In this document: positions 1 through 7,263 of the stretch, one piece after another
Layout: the number at the start of each line of letters is the position of its first letter
Numbering within the stretch: the stretch's first letter is position 1
Assembly (NCBI GenBank): GCA_052174495.1
Contig: JBQMRR010000040.1
Span: forward strand, 1 to 7,345
Length of the DNA: 7,345 nt
From: Arsenophonus sp052174495
GTDB taxonomy: Bacteria; Pseudomonadota; Gammaproteobacteria; Enterobacterales; Enterobacteriaceae
Reading direction: 5' to 3'
Made by a program: the position numbers and the translations under genes
Notes under the pieces: generated by a model
Database searches by the model: none
Told to the model about the DNA's origin: nothing
Seen by the model: only the letters and a program-made list of their open reading frames with translations

Positions 1-30
1 ATTACCATTACCATTACCATTACCATTACC
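1..30. repeat. Tandem hexanucleotide repeat, five ATTACC units
   Basis: Five perfect head-to-tail copies of ATTACC (GGTAAT on the other strand) start at the first base of the window, so the array may continue to the left. Hexamer repeats stay in frame if translated (alternating Ile-Thr on the plus strand), but no open frame here supports coding. The perfect identity of the units contrasts with the decayed sequence around it, which suggests recent slippage. Confidence 0.9.
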
Positions 31-226
31 TTTATTATCTTCAATTAGATTAAAGAAAAGTACTTAATCTTAATATTTCTTTAAGTTCAAGTTATCCCAA
101 GTTTTATTAACTACATCCTCTAATTCATCTAACAAATTAAATTTCTCACCATTAAAAGTGCTTAAGTAATATTTTGACGGTACACCAGAGTATTCAATGT
201 GTAGATAACTACTTATTTAGTTAAAT

Positions 227-364
227 ATGTTAGTAATAAGTTTAATAGTATTTAGAAAATATCATATTGATGACAATAGAGTTCAATACGGGATAACAGT
301 TTTACTTATTGAGGCTAATGATGTTGAGTGGTTAATATTATCAATAACTTTGCTGGATAAATAA
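227..364 (+). CDS. Short open frame, 45 codons, probably not a gene
   Basis: ATG at 227 and TAA at 362-364 bound a 45-codon frame with a hydrophobic start and an acidic middle (IEANDVEW). I do not recognise it. There is no ribosome-binding site upstream of the ATG, only AT-rich sequence. Open runs of this length are expected by chance here. It is listed because it could be the tail of a decayed gene. Confidence 0.1.
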   Translation: MLVISLIVFRKYHIDDNRVQYGITVLLIEANDVEWLILSITLLDK

Positions 365-714
365 AAACTATTAAATATCGCAATAATTATACTGGCAATA
401 ATAATTAGTTTTTAACTTTAATATAAAAATTTTTAGTTTTTGTCAAATTTCTAATAGTGATGTTTTAATATGGTTATGATGTGAACTGATAACTTGATGA
501 TGAATGGAGCGATGGGCTCTGTATAATAGTACATTTAATAATAACTTTAACTCAGTTAAAGTAGAAATAAAAATACTTAATAAATAAGTAGAAAATAATT
601 CTTGTGTTTTTTTACAAAAATAGGTGTAAAACAAAAAGTAGTCAGTTCTGCAGCATAAGACATAAAAAGTATCATTAAAATCTTAATTAATAATTCGCGA
701 GTGGGAGTATCCTA

Positions 715-846
715 ATGTACATCCTTTTCTATAATAGCAGGCACAGTACAGATAAAACCAAGAATAAAAAAGAGAAAAAGATTTATCAGATAGATCTGCT
801 GCTTCATCAATCTATCTATGATAGATGCTGCATATTTGCTATATAG
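715..846 (+). CDS. Small ORF, 43 codons, with good Shine-Dalgarno; unknown product
   Basis: ATG at 715-717 is preceded by GGGAG at 703-707 with a 7-base gap, a near-ideal ribosome-binding site. The frame stays open to TAG at 844-846. The predicted peptide starts hydrophobic (MYILFY), has a very basic middle (KTKNKKEKK) and ends with two adjacent cysteines. No family is recognised. Its 3' end overlaps the end of a minus-strand small ORF (839-922) by 8 bases, so the two converge. Length alone is not significant; only the binding site argues for translation. It may be the first part of a longer gene cut short by a stop. Confidence 0.22.
   Translation: MYILFYNSRHSTDKTKNKKEKKIYQIDLLLHQSIYDRCCIFAI
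810..826. repeat. Perfect 7-bp hairpin
   Basis: ATCTATC and GATAGAT are separated by TAT. It lies inside the 3' part of the plus-strand small ORF and just past the stop of the minus-strand one. No T-run follows on either strand, so it is not a classical terminator. Confidence 0.4.
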
Positions 847-922
847 ATTTGAACTCTTTTAATATCGAAATAAATAAATATATTAAACTAATTTGGAAAA
901 TTAATAGAGATATAGTATTCAT
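839..922 (-). CDS. Small hydrophobic ORF, 27 codons, with strong Shine-Dalgarno
   Basis: Reading the minus strand, GGAGGTG (934-928) lies 5 bases before ATG (922-920). This is the best ribosome-binding site in the window and matches a normal anti-Shine-Dalgarno. The 27-codon frame ends at TAG (841-839). The peptide is almost one hydrophobic segment (ISLLIFQISLIYLFISIL) followed by a short charged tail (KEFKSI). In length and shape it resembles bacterial single-span small membrane proteins and type I toxin peptides, but no sequence match is recognised. It could equally be the surviving first exon-like stub of a larger membrane protein gene broken by mutation. Confidence 0.3.
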   Translation of the reverse strand: MNTISLLIFQISLIYLFISILKEFKSI

Positions 923-1335
923 ACTAGCACCTCCACTTTGAATAAGGGAAACCGTTAACCATTATAGCAAGTAAAAGTATGAATAACACATGAATTACAT
1001 AGATAAAATAGCTTCTGAAACACATTTAAAAAAAGATATAACGCACCATAAGTATTAATAAAAATATAAATATTAATGGATAATAAAAGAATATAGGTAC
1101 AAAAACTAGAGATTAAGTAGTATGTTATCAATGAATTATGTTAAAGGATTCAGTTTTGCTTTTCAATATTAATAACTTCTTTTCAAATACTTTCAATATT
1201 TTAATAGGGTGCACATGAATAATGATAATAACTTTAGCCTCTTCTTGTTGTTTGGATTGCAAATGACTTTATTTTATCTAATTTATTAGTGGAAACAGTG
1301 ATATTTGTTTAAGAATATAAATGTCGCTTTTAATA

Positions 1336-1354
1336 TTTTGACTGTTAGTCAAAA
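1336..1354. repeat. Perfect 8-bp hairpin
   Basis: TTTTGACT and AGTCAAAA are separated by GTT. The outer CGC at 1325-1327 and GCG at 1355-1357 could extend the stem past an 8-base bulge on the left side. No T-run follows, so terminator function is doubtful. No gene is recognised next to it. Confidence 0.35.
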
Positions 1355-2399
1355 GCGCTATTAATTATTGAATTTATTATGGTTTATAATTTGAGTTAAA
1401 TTTCTACTTTAGTGAAAATTTTTGATAGTGGATGAGGTTTAAAATAAAATTATTACGATTTTTATTAATTAAATATTTAATTTCCTGATACTTTTGCACT
1501 AGTTAAGGCTAATGGGATAACCGAACAACCTAGGCGCGTTTGAAGTTCATTAATTATTTATTTAAATATATTTCTAATAAAATCCAATATATTAATTGCT
1601 AGGAAACAAGGAACAGGTAATTCAATAAGTTATAATTTTAGAAAAAGATTACACTTCAGGTTTTATAGCGATATGAGTAACATTGGTCAATGTATTCGTT
1701 TTGCTACTAAACATGAATAGCAAGCAAATTTGCTTATCAATTAAAGTTTGTTGTAATTAGTGGTCATTGAATAGGTGCTGATAGATTAATTAATTCAATA
1801 TTTTATTCTAAAATTCAAAGCGACTAAACCTTTTATTCAATGGTGATAAAGCCCTGTTTCCACAGATTTTCGTTCACGTCTGTGCCTATTAATTATTAAA
1901 TAGTGTTGTTTTACTGTTGTTAAGGTTACTAATAAGGATAATAGTTAATAATTTCATAGTTTTAGTGTCAGACAAATAATAAGTAATAGGCTATTATTTA
2001 GCTATCGTAAAAGTATTTTATACTGTTTAGTTGCTGATATCATTAAAATTTAATGATAAGATCTTTTCTTATTATTATCAAATTTATACGATAAGTTTTA
2101 ATTTAAATAGGATAATCAAAGCGTTTTGCTATAACGAATAACGTTAAAAAAAGTTCTAGGTAATATACTAAAGAAAGTAACTTTTAATGGTAAAATAGAT
2201 ATTTTTCTAAGAAAAATCTGATAATTTATATTCATTATTAGAAATAATCGATATAAACATTTTACCTCTATTAAGTCAAAAATAGAGATATCGCATATGG
2301 ATATTATATGAATAGCAAAATTAATAAAAATATTTTATTATTATATTAATAATAATTAGCGTTATAAGTATTCTACTTAAGTTAATTTAATGTTTTTTT

Positions 2400-2554
2400 A
2401 AAATAACAGTAATTAATATTGAGTTATGTTCATTTCTAGTGGTGAATATCGAAGATGCTATGACGTATCCTACTGATTAATTTTATGAATAATTTTGATA
2501 ATAGAGAGATATTATGTCATGAAAAATCTGTTCTTATAGATATCCAAAAATCAT
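2400..2554 (-). pseudogene. Possible start of a broken unknown gene
   Basis: On the minus strand a GAGAGGT-type ribosome-binding site (2566-2560) precedes ATG (2554-2552) by 5 bases. The frame reaches a stop after six codons. Reading through it and two more stops gives a run of about 25 codons (SVGYVIASSIFTTRNEHN...) without interruption. No family is recognised. The only evidence is the start signal, so this is a weak call. Confidence 0.12.
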
Positions 2555-2596
2555 ATATTACCTCTCATATCTTATATGAGCTTATCTGTAATTGAT

Positions 2597-3656
2597 ATGA
2601 TAGATAGCTTATAGATAGAGATCGTTGTTGAGGCTGAACTTGAAGCGTATGTTGCGACAATATTCTCATCCCTATCTTTCCCATCGCTTGTAACGATTAT
2701 CTGTTATATCAAACTATATAGATTGCTATTAATGATCTTGAGATTAAAGTGACTAAAGTAATGGAATTAAAACGGTAACAGAATATCTTTCAAGAGCTCA
2801 TTACTATCTTATTTGAAGCCTATAAAAGCAGTGAAAAGTTGCTACTATAGAGGCAACTGCCAAGGGTATACTAGCCTATCAGTGACTTTCAGTAAACTTT
2901 AGGTTTTCTCTCATCAAGAAAACATGATTTTCTCTGTTAGTAATATCAGCAGACTAAAATAGAAATAGCTAAAGAACGCAGGTAAGGTATAGCACCATTT
3001 CGTGATTTTAAGTAATACGCCTAAACGTTTATTTCTGAATCTATGATAGATAACCTATCCTTGTCAGATAACCTGATCGCATCGCCTGCCGTTCATTATT
3101 GATGTCATTGCATGATGACTTACAAGCGTGGTGCTTAACCTACTCTTTATAGGCTACCCTTTCTACGGAAGACTCTGCTCTTGGTTTTCAGAATGCAACG
3201 GAAAATATATTTATGGACATGTAGCATCAATATCATTAGCTACATAAAATAGCTAAGGTATTAACTTCACTCACAAAAGGTTATGTAACCAAAAGTTAAA
3301 ACTTAATCTAGAGGATCTCTGTCTAACAGAGATCTGTAATGTCGCTAATAAAAATTCTTTTATGTTTTATTAGCAAAATTTTCGCCGAAGCAATATTCTG
3401 CAACGATGAAGATGCTGGAGAAAGAGCGAGAAGAACTGTTATAATTCTATTCCTTCATTAGCGCACTGACCATCAAGTAAGAATAAAAATCTGATTGAAT
3501 AAGCATTTTCTAAAGTAAGACTATGAAGATGATGCACGAAACTTAAATCACTGTGGGTTAAAAGCAACCCTTTTAATACTATTTAAGCTTCTCTAATTTG
3601 CTCAGAAAATCTGAGCACAGGCTAATGGAATTGACTTGCTTAATTCTAGTGATAAA
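2597..3656 (+). pseudogene. IS256-family transposase, heavily frameshifted remnant
   Basis: Translated pieces in changing frames match the IS256 transposase family in the correct order. They are: EAELEAY (2630-2650), NDYL..TI..AI.DLEIKV (2692-2751), FKSSLL.YLK (2789-2818), SVSNISRLK (2933-2959), LLMSL (about 3096-3110), DSALGFQNA (3171-3197), HQYH.LHKIAKVL (about 3225-3263), EKEREELL.FYSF (3418-3456), NLIE.AFSKVR (3488-3520), ATLLILFKLL.FAQ (3564-3608) and NGIDLLN (3624-3644). In the family these correspond to the RNGY, ISRLK, DGALGFW, HKTANVL, AFYDFPAEHW and NPIES regions. The second catalytic Asp (3171-3173) and the Glu (3497-3499) are still visible; I could not find the first Asp. At least six frame changes and many stops make it non-functional. 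About 350 codons remain against roughly 400 in the family. I did not find terminal inverted repeats. Confidence 0.85.
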
Positions 3657-3789
3657 CACTATCTTATTTAAGAATAAAATAAATAATTTATAAAGTATTA
3701 GAGCGGATTGTAGTATGATCGTCATATAGTAGATTTACTACCAATATTGATTGAGGTAAATCTCCCTGATTGTACAACTAAATATATTA

Positions 3790-4302
3790 ATGCAGAGTCA
3801 TCTTAAGCTATTTGAAAAATTAAAAAGTTATGCTAAAAAAGGTTGTTGGTAGAAATCTTCTATACAGTATAATGGATCTCTACTATAGAGATTGCTATTA
3901 AAAATAAAAAGTCATTTAGATTAAAAAGATTTTTTACTTTCTCTTAATAGAGAGTTGTATTTTATTAGTTAGCTTGGCGACGATAATCTATCAGATCATA
4001 TCGATTGATGTATTGAAAAACTCATTCCACTTTATCCTGTCTATACTGTCATAATGAACACCTTATCTGTTTGGAATATTAATTAGGTTTACAGCAATAT
4101 TGTTGCAAATTCTCCAATTACAGAAAAAAATTTAATAAGTATTACTGGGAAGTCCTCTTACAAAATTACATCACAAGAACAAATTATTTAATTATCTCTG
4201 ATGTATATTGAATAGATGATGATTAGGAGCTTGAATTCCTCTTTAAGAGGATAGCCATATATTTTCCTCAAGGAAATAGAATTAGTTTACTCAATCTATT
4301 AA
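3790..4302 (+). pseudogene. Unrecognised broken protein gene, one continuous frame
   Basis: A single frame from ATG 3790 to TAA 4300-4302 reads as plausible protein for about 170 codons, interrupted by nine stops: six TAG, two TAA and one TGA. In AT-rich random sequence TAA should dominate, so the TAG excess points to former CAG (Gln) codons changed by C-to-T. The clearest stretches are LGDDNLSDHID (from about 3973), CIEKLIPLYPVYTVIMNTL (about 4012-4068) and ANSPITEKNLISITGKSSY (about 4105-4161). No signal peptide or membrane span is evident and I recognise no family. It follows the transposase remnant in the same direction. It could be an unrelated chromosomal gene or cargo brought in with mobile DNA. 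Confidence 0.35.
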
Positions 4303-4342
4303 AAGTTAAAATTTTATTGAAGTTATATTTTTTAACTTAATG

Positions 4343-4427
4343 CTCTAATTTTAGAGAGATAAGCCATATTTTTAGCTAAAATATATCATTTTTATTTATT
4401 TTTTTTAAAATAATTCTATTATCTCTC
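4343..4427. repeat. Cluster of nested inverted repeats
   Basis: CTCTAA/TTAGAG forms a 6-bp hairpin with a two-base loop (4343-4356). GAGAGATAA (4354-4362) is the reverse complement of TTATCTCTC (4419-4427), 56 bases apart. Between them lies the 12-base palindrome TTTTAGCTAAAA (4370-4381). The cluster sits between two broken reading frames, where a terminator or intergenic regulator could once have been. Much of it is AT only, so chance contributes. Confidence 0.35.
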
Positions 4428-4493
4428 CTGCCAGTCAAGTTAAGCGTCTATAAAATTAATATATTGTTATATAGAATGCAATTGCATGTATCT

Positions 4494-5180
4494 ATGCGTA
4501 GAAATTCGTTTAATCAAAATGGTGAACCCTGATTTTTCCGGTTCTTTTATAAGTCATTATTTCCCGCATTTTATGTAGTTTCGATAATAGTATATCTGCT
4601 TTACGACTCGATAAAAAGCCAAGTAATACACTATTTTAAAAGGCCTGGTATAGAATATGCTTGATATAGAACCCGATCATTTCTTCTTGCGTTAGCCTCT
4701 GCTTGTTAGTTTTGTTGAGTTCGGTTTTAATAGTAATTATGTAATGATGTTAATAATGTATAAGCTACCCACCCTCAATAATTCCGCAGTTTTAAACGCG
4801 TATATGAAGCCTATAGCGCTTAAGATAACATGTAAAGTTATTTCACGCTATTTTACCCACACGACCCCTTCGTTTTTTTAACGAAATGTTCTTTCCAGTA
4901 ATATTCATACTTGCAGCTTTTAGGTAACGCTGCTACTGCTTCTTGGTGCAGATAATGTTCCGCAGGATTAAGAAGACTATTGAGATTTATCAGGCGATAG
5001 TCATGAAGTAGAAGCCGGATGATAAGATCTTGCTAATTGGATTAGGCTGCTTTTTGAAAAGCAACTTAATACCCCCACATACAGCAGGCTAATATTCAAA
5101 CTTCTAGAAGGTGATGGAAAGATGAACATGTGGATGGTTGATTGAGTTTTAAAATATAATTTTGAAAAGCATAAAAGATA
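4494..5180 (+). pseudogene. Unrecognised broken gene with a membrane segment
   Basis: From ATG 4494 one frame runs to about 4690 with two stops. It begins MRRNSFNQNGEP and contains a likely membrane span at 4557-4613 (LFPAFYVVSIIVYLLY). A frame change near 4660-4690 leads into a second frame that stays recognisably protein-like to about 5180. That frame includes KLPTLNNSAVLNAYMKP (about 4759-4809), LLLLGADNVPQD (from about 4930), DLANWIRLLFEKQLNTPTYS (5026-5085) and LLEGDGKMNMWMVD (5101-5142), with several stops between them. The stretch is clearly less AT-rich than its surroundings, which suggests a later loss or a foreign origin. I do not recognise the family. It ends where the truncated 23S remnant begins. 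The two frames could also be two separate genes. Confidence 0.35.
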
Positions 5181-6658
5181 TCAATTCGATTACCTGACCT
5201 TTTACTGCACATAGTGCTCATGTATTAGCGATACAAAACAGAATATTGAGTAGCTGATCAGTTTTTTTTAAAAAAACTAAAGAAAATGAGGGATAGTGAA
5301 AGTAATTTGTTACTAGTTGCAGGTAGGTAAAATATAAAACTGCGATGATAATCATTTCTCAATAGTTTTGACACCCATTAACTAAAGGTTTTTAAATTAA
5401 AGCTTTTCCAGAAAAGATCTATAGGAACATTTAGGATATACACAGTAGTAGTGATAAACTGAAGTGTGGGGGAGTTAAACATACTACTTATGGCAAAAGT
5501 CCTGCAAGAAAGTATTCGTCTATAGTATAGACTGATTTTTCATTTTTTGAGATTTTACTCTAATTTTCAAAAAAATTATTCTATAGCCGTTATCAATAGT
5601 GAAAGCTAGTTTAGTTGTGGAAATGATATCTGCGTAAATTATTCTCTAGATATCTTACTAGATAAATAGTAATAGTCATACTATTCGCATTTATTAGGGG
5701 TATCTCCCAGTTATCCTTGTGTTTGTTGCAGTAGACAAAAAGAAAACAGAGATCATCCTTCTTTCTTTATAGGTAATGAATTTTATTGGTAGGCATACTT
5801 TTATTAATTACCACTTAATACAGTTGTATTTAGTAAAATCAGCTTATTCTTTGCCACTTCTTCTTGCTTAAGATCTAAGATAATCATAACTAGAGAAGCG
5901 AATAATATTTGCATTTTGAGAAAAGAATGGGAATCAAGAGGCGAACAGATTACTGTATGGGTCTTCTTTCTGGTATGATAAAATTAGTTGATTTTCATTA
6001 TTAATTTTTGGATTCAGATAATAAACCATTTTGGACAAAAATGCAGTGTAACACGTGAAATATCGAATTATCTTCTGATTTACCCGGATTACCTTTTTTA
6101 TATTGATGAATTAATAAAAAATTAACATCTCATAGAGTATAAAACAGTACTCTAATTATGAATTTATCAGAACATAGTGTAGGTGCGCTGTTCATGCTAT
6201 AGTTGTCCTATATTATTTCGCATATCTTTCATTGATACCCTGGTGCATTTTATTATCAGATAGAAGTATTTAATCTTATAGGATGAGTCACATAGTTAGA
6301 TAGGATAACAGATGTCCTTATCTACTCTTTTATCCCATTTACTTATCTCTTGTATTACTTGATTTTCGAGGTCCTTACTCCTAATTTGAAAATAGAGATG
6401 TTAACTCTTAGCTGCTGGCTCCTTTATACTAGGAGATCTTTATTAATTTTTTGTACTGAGTGAGATATTTTGATTTTTCAGTTCGCTTCATTTTACTCTA
6501 AATTTATTAAAAATAATGCATAAATAAATTAGGTTTCTCTATTTTGATCGGTAAATATTACGCTTTATATCATACCGACACTTTTTTGGAGATTAGTGCA
6601 TCCTTTCATCACCTCTGACTCACTAGAGGTCTACTGTATATATTTATTAGTTATGGCC
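5180..6658 (-). pseudogene. 23S rRNA pseudogene, 5' half only
   Basis: Reading the minus strand from about 6658, the sequence follows the enterobacterial 23S gene in order. The match near the 5' end is clear: 6620-6601 reads AGTCAGAGGTGATGAAAGGA against AGTCAGAGGCGATGAAGGAC in E. coli. Further anchors are 6314-6295 (TATCCTATCTAAC against TATCCTGTCTGAA), 5492-5475 (CATAAGTAGTATGTTTAA against CATAAGTAACGATAAAG), 5432-5419 (TGTTCCTATAG against GGTTCCTGTCC) and 5219-5190 (GAGCACTATGTGC and GGTCAGGTAA). Substitutions, small deletions and loss of conserved stems run throughout, so it cannot be a working rRNA. Homology stops near 5180, about halfway along the gene. The peptidyl-transferase half and 5S are not in the window. 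Comparisons are with the E. coli sequence from memory. Confidence 0.85.
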
Positions 6659-6820
6659 GTGTGTTCATACAACAATTGCTTTTGTGCAGTGCTAGAAATG
6701 CTCACCTACTTAATATAGGTGATGCTTGCTGTATTGATGACTATACCTCGATAAATTTGAATTTTTTAATAACTTTAAATTGCTGACTGCTTGTTTATAA
6801 CGCTTTGTTGTTATGACAAT
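6659..6820 (-). other. Decayed spacer before the 23S remnant
   Basis: Former transcribed spacer between tRNA-Ala and 23S, with no gene. A weak ATAAC/GTTAT pairing at about 6797-6814 is the only local structure I see. It is more AT-rich than a normal enterobacterial spacer. Confidence 0.5.
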
Positions 6821-6844
6821 AAAACTCAATCTAATTGGAGTTTT
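6821..6844. terminator. Bidirectional terminator-like hairpin after the tRNA pair
   Basis: AAAACTC (6821-6827) pairs perfectly with GAGTTTT (6838-6844). AAT and ATT extend the stem across one bulged base, leaving a CTA loop. Flanking A- and T-tracts are part of the stem, so on either strand the hairpin ends in four Ts. It lies about 150 bases downstream of tRNA-Ala, where a terminator could end a shortened tRNA transcript before the dead 23S. The T-run is short and GC content low, so termination strength is uncertain. Confidence 0.4.
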
Positions 6845-6858
6845 AAGAATTCTCACTC

Positions 6859-6877
6859 ACACTATCTTCAATAGTGT
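6859..6877. repeat. Perfect 7-bp hairpin in the spacer
   Basis: ACACTAT and ATAGTGT are separated by a five-base loop. It lies between the boxA-like site and the terminator-like hairpin in the tRNA transcript. No T-run follows directly on the minus strand. Confidence 0.4.
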
Positions 6878-6900
6878 ATATTTAATTATTAGCTTGTTAT

Positions 6901-6932
6901 AGATTGTTAAAGAGTATGATGATTTGTATCAT
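6901..6932 (-). promoter_or_regulatory. rrn antitermination site, boxB-like hairpin plus boxA
   Basis: On the minus strand CTCTTTAACAATCT (6914-6901) matches the rrn boxA found before 23S in enterobacteria (core GCTCTTTAACAA). Five bases upstream is a 5-bp hairpin ATGAT/ATCAT with a four-base loop (6932-6919), in the position of boxB. BoxA RNA recruits the NusB/S10 antitermination complex. The site is better preserved than the 23S it precedes. Confidence 0.7.
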
Positions 6933-6990
6933 ATTTTTGATGGGCTGCTTTGAAAACCTTTTCTTTTTATCTATTTTTATTTTGTAATAA

Positions 6991-7066
6991 TGGTGGAGCT
7001 AAGCGGGATTGAACCGCTGACCTCCTGCGTGCAAAGCAGGCGCTCTCCCAGCTGAGCTATAGCCCC
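6991..7066 (-). tRNA. alaT: tRNA-Ala (UGC), intact
   Basis: Seventy-six bases including an encoded CCA (6993-6991), nearly identical to the E. coli rrn-spacer tRNA-Ala. The anticodon TGC is at 7033-7031 in a seven-base loop closed by CCTGC/GCAGG. The acceptor stem keeps the G3-U70 wobble pair that alanyl-tRNA synthetase requires. Relative to the E. coli sequence as I remember it, T-stem pair 49-65 is A-U instead of U-A, so both sides changed together. All four stems are formed. It lies 54 bases downstream of tRNA-Ile. Symbol follows the E. coli spacer gene; the copy cannot be told apart. Confidence 0.97.
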
Positions 7067-7120
7067 ATTAAGATTTTTATATCATTATATGTTTTTGCTA
7101 AAATTGATTTTCAGTAATAT
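7067..7120 (-). other. Spacer between tRNA-Ile and tRNA-Ala
   Basis: Fifty-four bases, similar in length to the E. coli spacer but more AT-rich, with no recognisable element. The tight spacing implies a shared transcript. Confidence 0.6.
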
Positions 7121-7197
<77 letters not shown>

Positions 7198-7263
7198 AAT
7201 GATAGCTTCTGCTTAATTTTCATCACACAATTTATGTAACCATTTATATACAATTTGTCTAGG
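7198..7263 (-). other. 16S to tRNA-Ile spacer, partly conserved
   Basis: The minus-strand sequence ATTGTGTGATGAAAATTAAG (about 7233-7214) matches the enterobacterial spacer block ATTGTCTGATGAAAATGAGC. The part nearer 16S (7236-7263) is an AT-rich run with TATATAAA. A hexamer TAGACA (7261-7256) is a five-of-six match to the -35 consensus, but no good -10 lies at the right distance. Confidence 0.6.

Larger units (their letters stand above)
31..2596. other. Gene-free, AT-rich decayed DNA
   Basis: About 2.6 kb with no protein, rRNA or tRNA that I can recognise on either strand. All six frames are broken by frequent stops. Base composition is very AT-rich, with slightly GC-richer islands around 480-520, 690-710, 1500-1545 and 1845-1885 that may be worn traces of former genes. 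Short open frames at 227-364, 715-846, 839-922 and 1215-1289 are no longer than expected by chance at this composition; the two with ribosome-binding sites are listed separately. The 24-codon frame at 1215-1289 encodes a hydrophobic peptide after a weak AGGG. Confidence 0.7.

Noticed and set aside
443..634. A 63-codon minus-strand open frame, the longest in the window, starting at a TTG codon.
   Set aside because: No ribosome-binding site, no recognisable family, and a run of this length is expected by chance in 7 kb at this base composition.
693..710. Minus-strand translation PTREL followed by Ile at the expected distance, resembling DEAD-box helicase motif Ia.
   Set aside because: Five residues only. 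I found no Walker A, DEAD or SAT motif at the right distances in any frame.
1759..1800. GH..GA....NSI in one plus frame, like the GHSLGAAG..EAI region of beta-ketoacyl-ACP synthases.
   Set aside because: The upstream TKAMTG and HGT motifs and the C-terminal motif are not found nearby, so the match may be chance.
3555..3574. GGGTT/AACCC hairpin followed by TTTT, terminator-like.
   Set aside because: It lies within the transposase reading frame (ATLLILFKLL region); the stem is only 5 bp.
3599..3617. Perfect 8-bp hairpin (TGCTCAGA/TCTGAGCA) considered as a terminator.
   Set aside because: It falls inside the C-terminal part of the transposase remnant and has no T-run.
4704..4754. SF..FGFN...VM in a plus frame, like the C-terminal SFGFGGTN of FabB/FabF.
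   Set aside because: The same frame continues as protein-like sequence for over 100 codons beyond where FabB would end, and no upstream FabB motifs are visible.
5260..5278. AGTTTTTTT/AAAAAAACT palindrome considered as a terminator.
   Set aside because: It sits inside the 23S remnant and is only a T-run beside an A-run, likely from AT drift and slippage.
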